Assembly: GCA_945835885.1 (NCBI GenBank)
Contig: CAMAJR010000008.1
Coordinates: 1 to 33,960, forward strand
Direction of reading: 5' to 3'
Length of the DNA: 33,960 bases
From: an uncultured Alphaproteobacteria bacterium
GTDB lineage: Bacteria > Pseudomonadota > Alphaproteobacteria > RF32 > CAG-239
The notes below the pieces were generated by a model. It ran no database searches, was not told the origin of the DNA, and was given only the letters and a program-made list of their open reading frames with translations. How positions within the stretch are numbered: the stretch's first letter is position 1; each line of letters opens with the position of its first letter. A program made the translations under genes and the position numbers. Below are positions 33,372-33,960 of this stretch, piece by piece.

Positions 33372-33446
33372 GGTCCCATCGTCTAATGGTTAGGACATCA
33401 CCCTTTCACGGTGGCAATATGGGTTCGAGTCCCGTTGGGATCACCA
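33372..33446 (+). tRNA. tRNA-Glu (anticodon TTC)
   Basis: 75 nt with CCA encoded. Acceptor GGTCCCA pairs with TGGGATC (one G-U), D-stem GTCT/GGAC, anticodon stem TCACC/GGTGG with loop C-T-TTC-A-C (anticodon 33405-33407), T-arm with GGTTCGAGTCC. Strong sigma70 promoter upstream. Its 3' half is also read by the serine recombinase frame on the other strand, so it is a likely integration site. Confidence 0.97.
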
Positions 33447-33960
33447 ATTTGGAGAGAGGTTGCATTTTTTAATGTAACCTCTTGTTTTTTATCAAGAATT
33501 TGCGGTTCGTATGATTTTAAAGACCCCAACTGGACATTTTCGTTATCATTTTTAGTTAAGCCTTGATTTATAAGCGTTTGCTTCGGTTCGTATGCTTTGG
33601 CAGCCTGTGCCATCAAAATGTTACTATTCACAAACTCATTAAACGGAAACTTCAGTTTATAAGTCAATACGCCTTCGGTTAAAGTCAGGCTCTCAAAAAC
33701 AAACTTCAACAACAATCTCTTCAAATCCAGATTCTGCGACCTCTCAAAAATATTTCCTGCTTGAGTTGCAATATCCAACAACCCTAATATGGTTTCATCA
33801 AAGCTGTTATCAGCTTTTTCATGGGCTGTAACCTTATTCTTTAAGCGGTTTATTTTGACCTGTATTTCGTTCCGTTTCAGGTCAAAGGTTTCCCTATCAA
33901 GCTCTCCATCTAAACGCATATCAAACAAATTATTGAGCTTTTCTTTGAGTTTATCCTGTT
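33398..33960 (-). CDS. Large serine recombinase, C-terminal part (runs off the window)
   Basis: About 187 residues, open to the window edge; the N-terminal catalytic (resolvase) part lies outside. The visible part has the long coiled coil typical of large serine recombinases (QDKLKEKLNNLFDM, then DGELDRETFDLKRNEIQVKI and so on) followed by the segment RLLLKFVFESLTLTEGVLTY, which is the usual end of the recombinase domain. The last residues, GDPNGTRTHIATVKG, are translated from the tRNA-Glu 3' end and stop inside it at 33398. Such enzymes integrate phages and conjugative or mobilisable elements. Orientation places the element to the right, beyond the window. Confidence 0.8.
   Translation of the reverse strand, partial: QDKLKEKLNNLFDMRLDGELDRETFDLKRNEIQVKINRLKNKVTAHEKADNSFDETILGLLDIATQAGNIFERSQNLDLKRLLLKFVFESLTLTEGVLTYKLKFPFNEFVNSNILMAQAAKAYEPKQTLINQGLTKNDNENVQLGSLKSYEPQILDKKQEVTLKNATSLQIGDPNGTRTHIATVKG
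33455..33490 (+). terminator. Terminator behind tRNA-Glu
   Basis: AGAGGTTGCAT / ATGTAACCTCT stem with one G-U pair, followed by TGTTTTTT. It lies within the recombinase C-terminal codons on the other strand. Confidence 0.7.

Overview
The window looks like a chromosomal segment of an AT-rich, host- or gut-associated uncultured alphaproteobacterium. The evidence is indirect: an alphaproteobacterial-type RpoH, LpxI (the alphaproteobacterial-type UDP-diacylglucosamine hydrolase) next to LpxB, a ComEC without a nuclease domain, ParE of the alphaproteobacterial kind, a divergent polysaccharide deacetylase, and abundant sigma70 promoters of the TTGACA/TATAAT type in low-GC spacers. No species can be named from the sequence alone.

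Layout. 1-4.4 kb: end of a tRNA, HU, a MORN-type lipoprotein, DgkA, then small orphan genes (a possible L7/L12-N-domain-like protein coupled to a small membrane protein, and a diverged pair of paralogous cytosolic proteins flanking a membrane protein). 4.4-10.3 kb: DnaQ-like exonuclease, a palindromic dispersed repeat, an exported ankyrin protein whose repeats are still expanding at DNA level, ParE, and a small orphan. 10.4-15.0 kb: a tightly overlapping operon lpxI-lpxB-comEC followed by a DUF805 membrane protein. 15.3-19.7 kb: one stand-alone 1431-residue protein of unknown family with its own promoter and terminator. 19.7-22.6 kb: heat-shock-promoted dnaK, then a 125-bp tandem repeat array that re-uses the arm of the dnaK 3' hairpin, then a glycine-zipper lipoprotein. 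22.7-26.6 kb: asnS, an exported unknown, rpoH and prmC, apparently one transcript. 26.6-28.5 kb: three small genes (FHA-like orphan, OmpH/Skp-like lipoprotein, orphan with a possible frameshift site). 28.5-33.1 kb: htpG with a heat-shock promoter, then lysS and a divergent polysaccharide deacetylase. 33.3 kb-end: tRNA-Glu(TTC) with the C-terminal end of a large serine recombinase reading into it, which probably marks the left boundary of an integrated element lying beyond the window.

How it works together. The clearest regulatory theme is heat shock: rpoH is present, and two chaperone genes (dnaK, htpG) each carry a sigma32-like promoter with CTTG at -35, a 14-nt spacer and CCC(C/T)ATAT at -10. 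Envelope biogenesis is the second theme (lpxI, lpxB, dgkA, two or three lipoproteins, OmpH-like protein, deacetylase). The most novel material is the giant orphan protein, the paralogous orphan pair with a likely frameshifted tail, the FHA-like orphan, the L12-N-like small protein and the tandem array behind dnaK.
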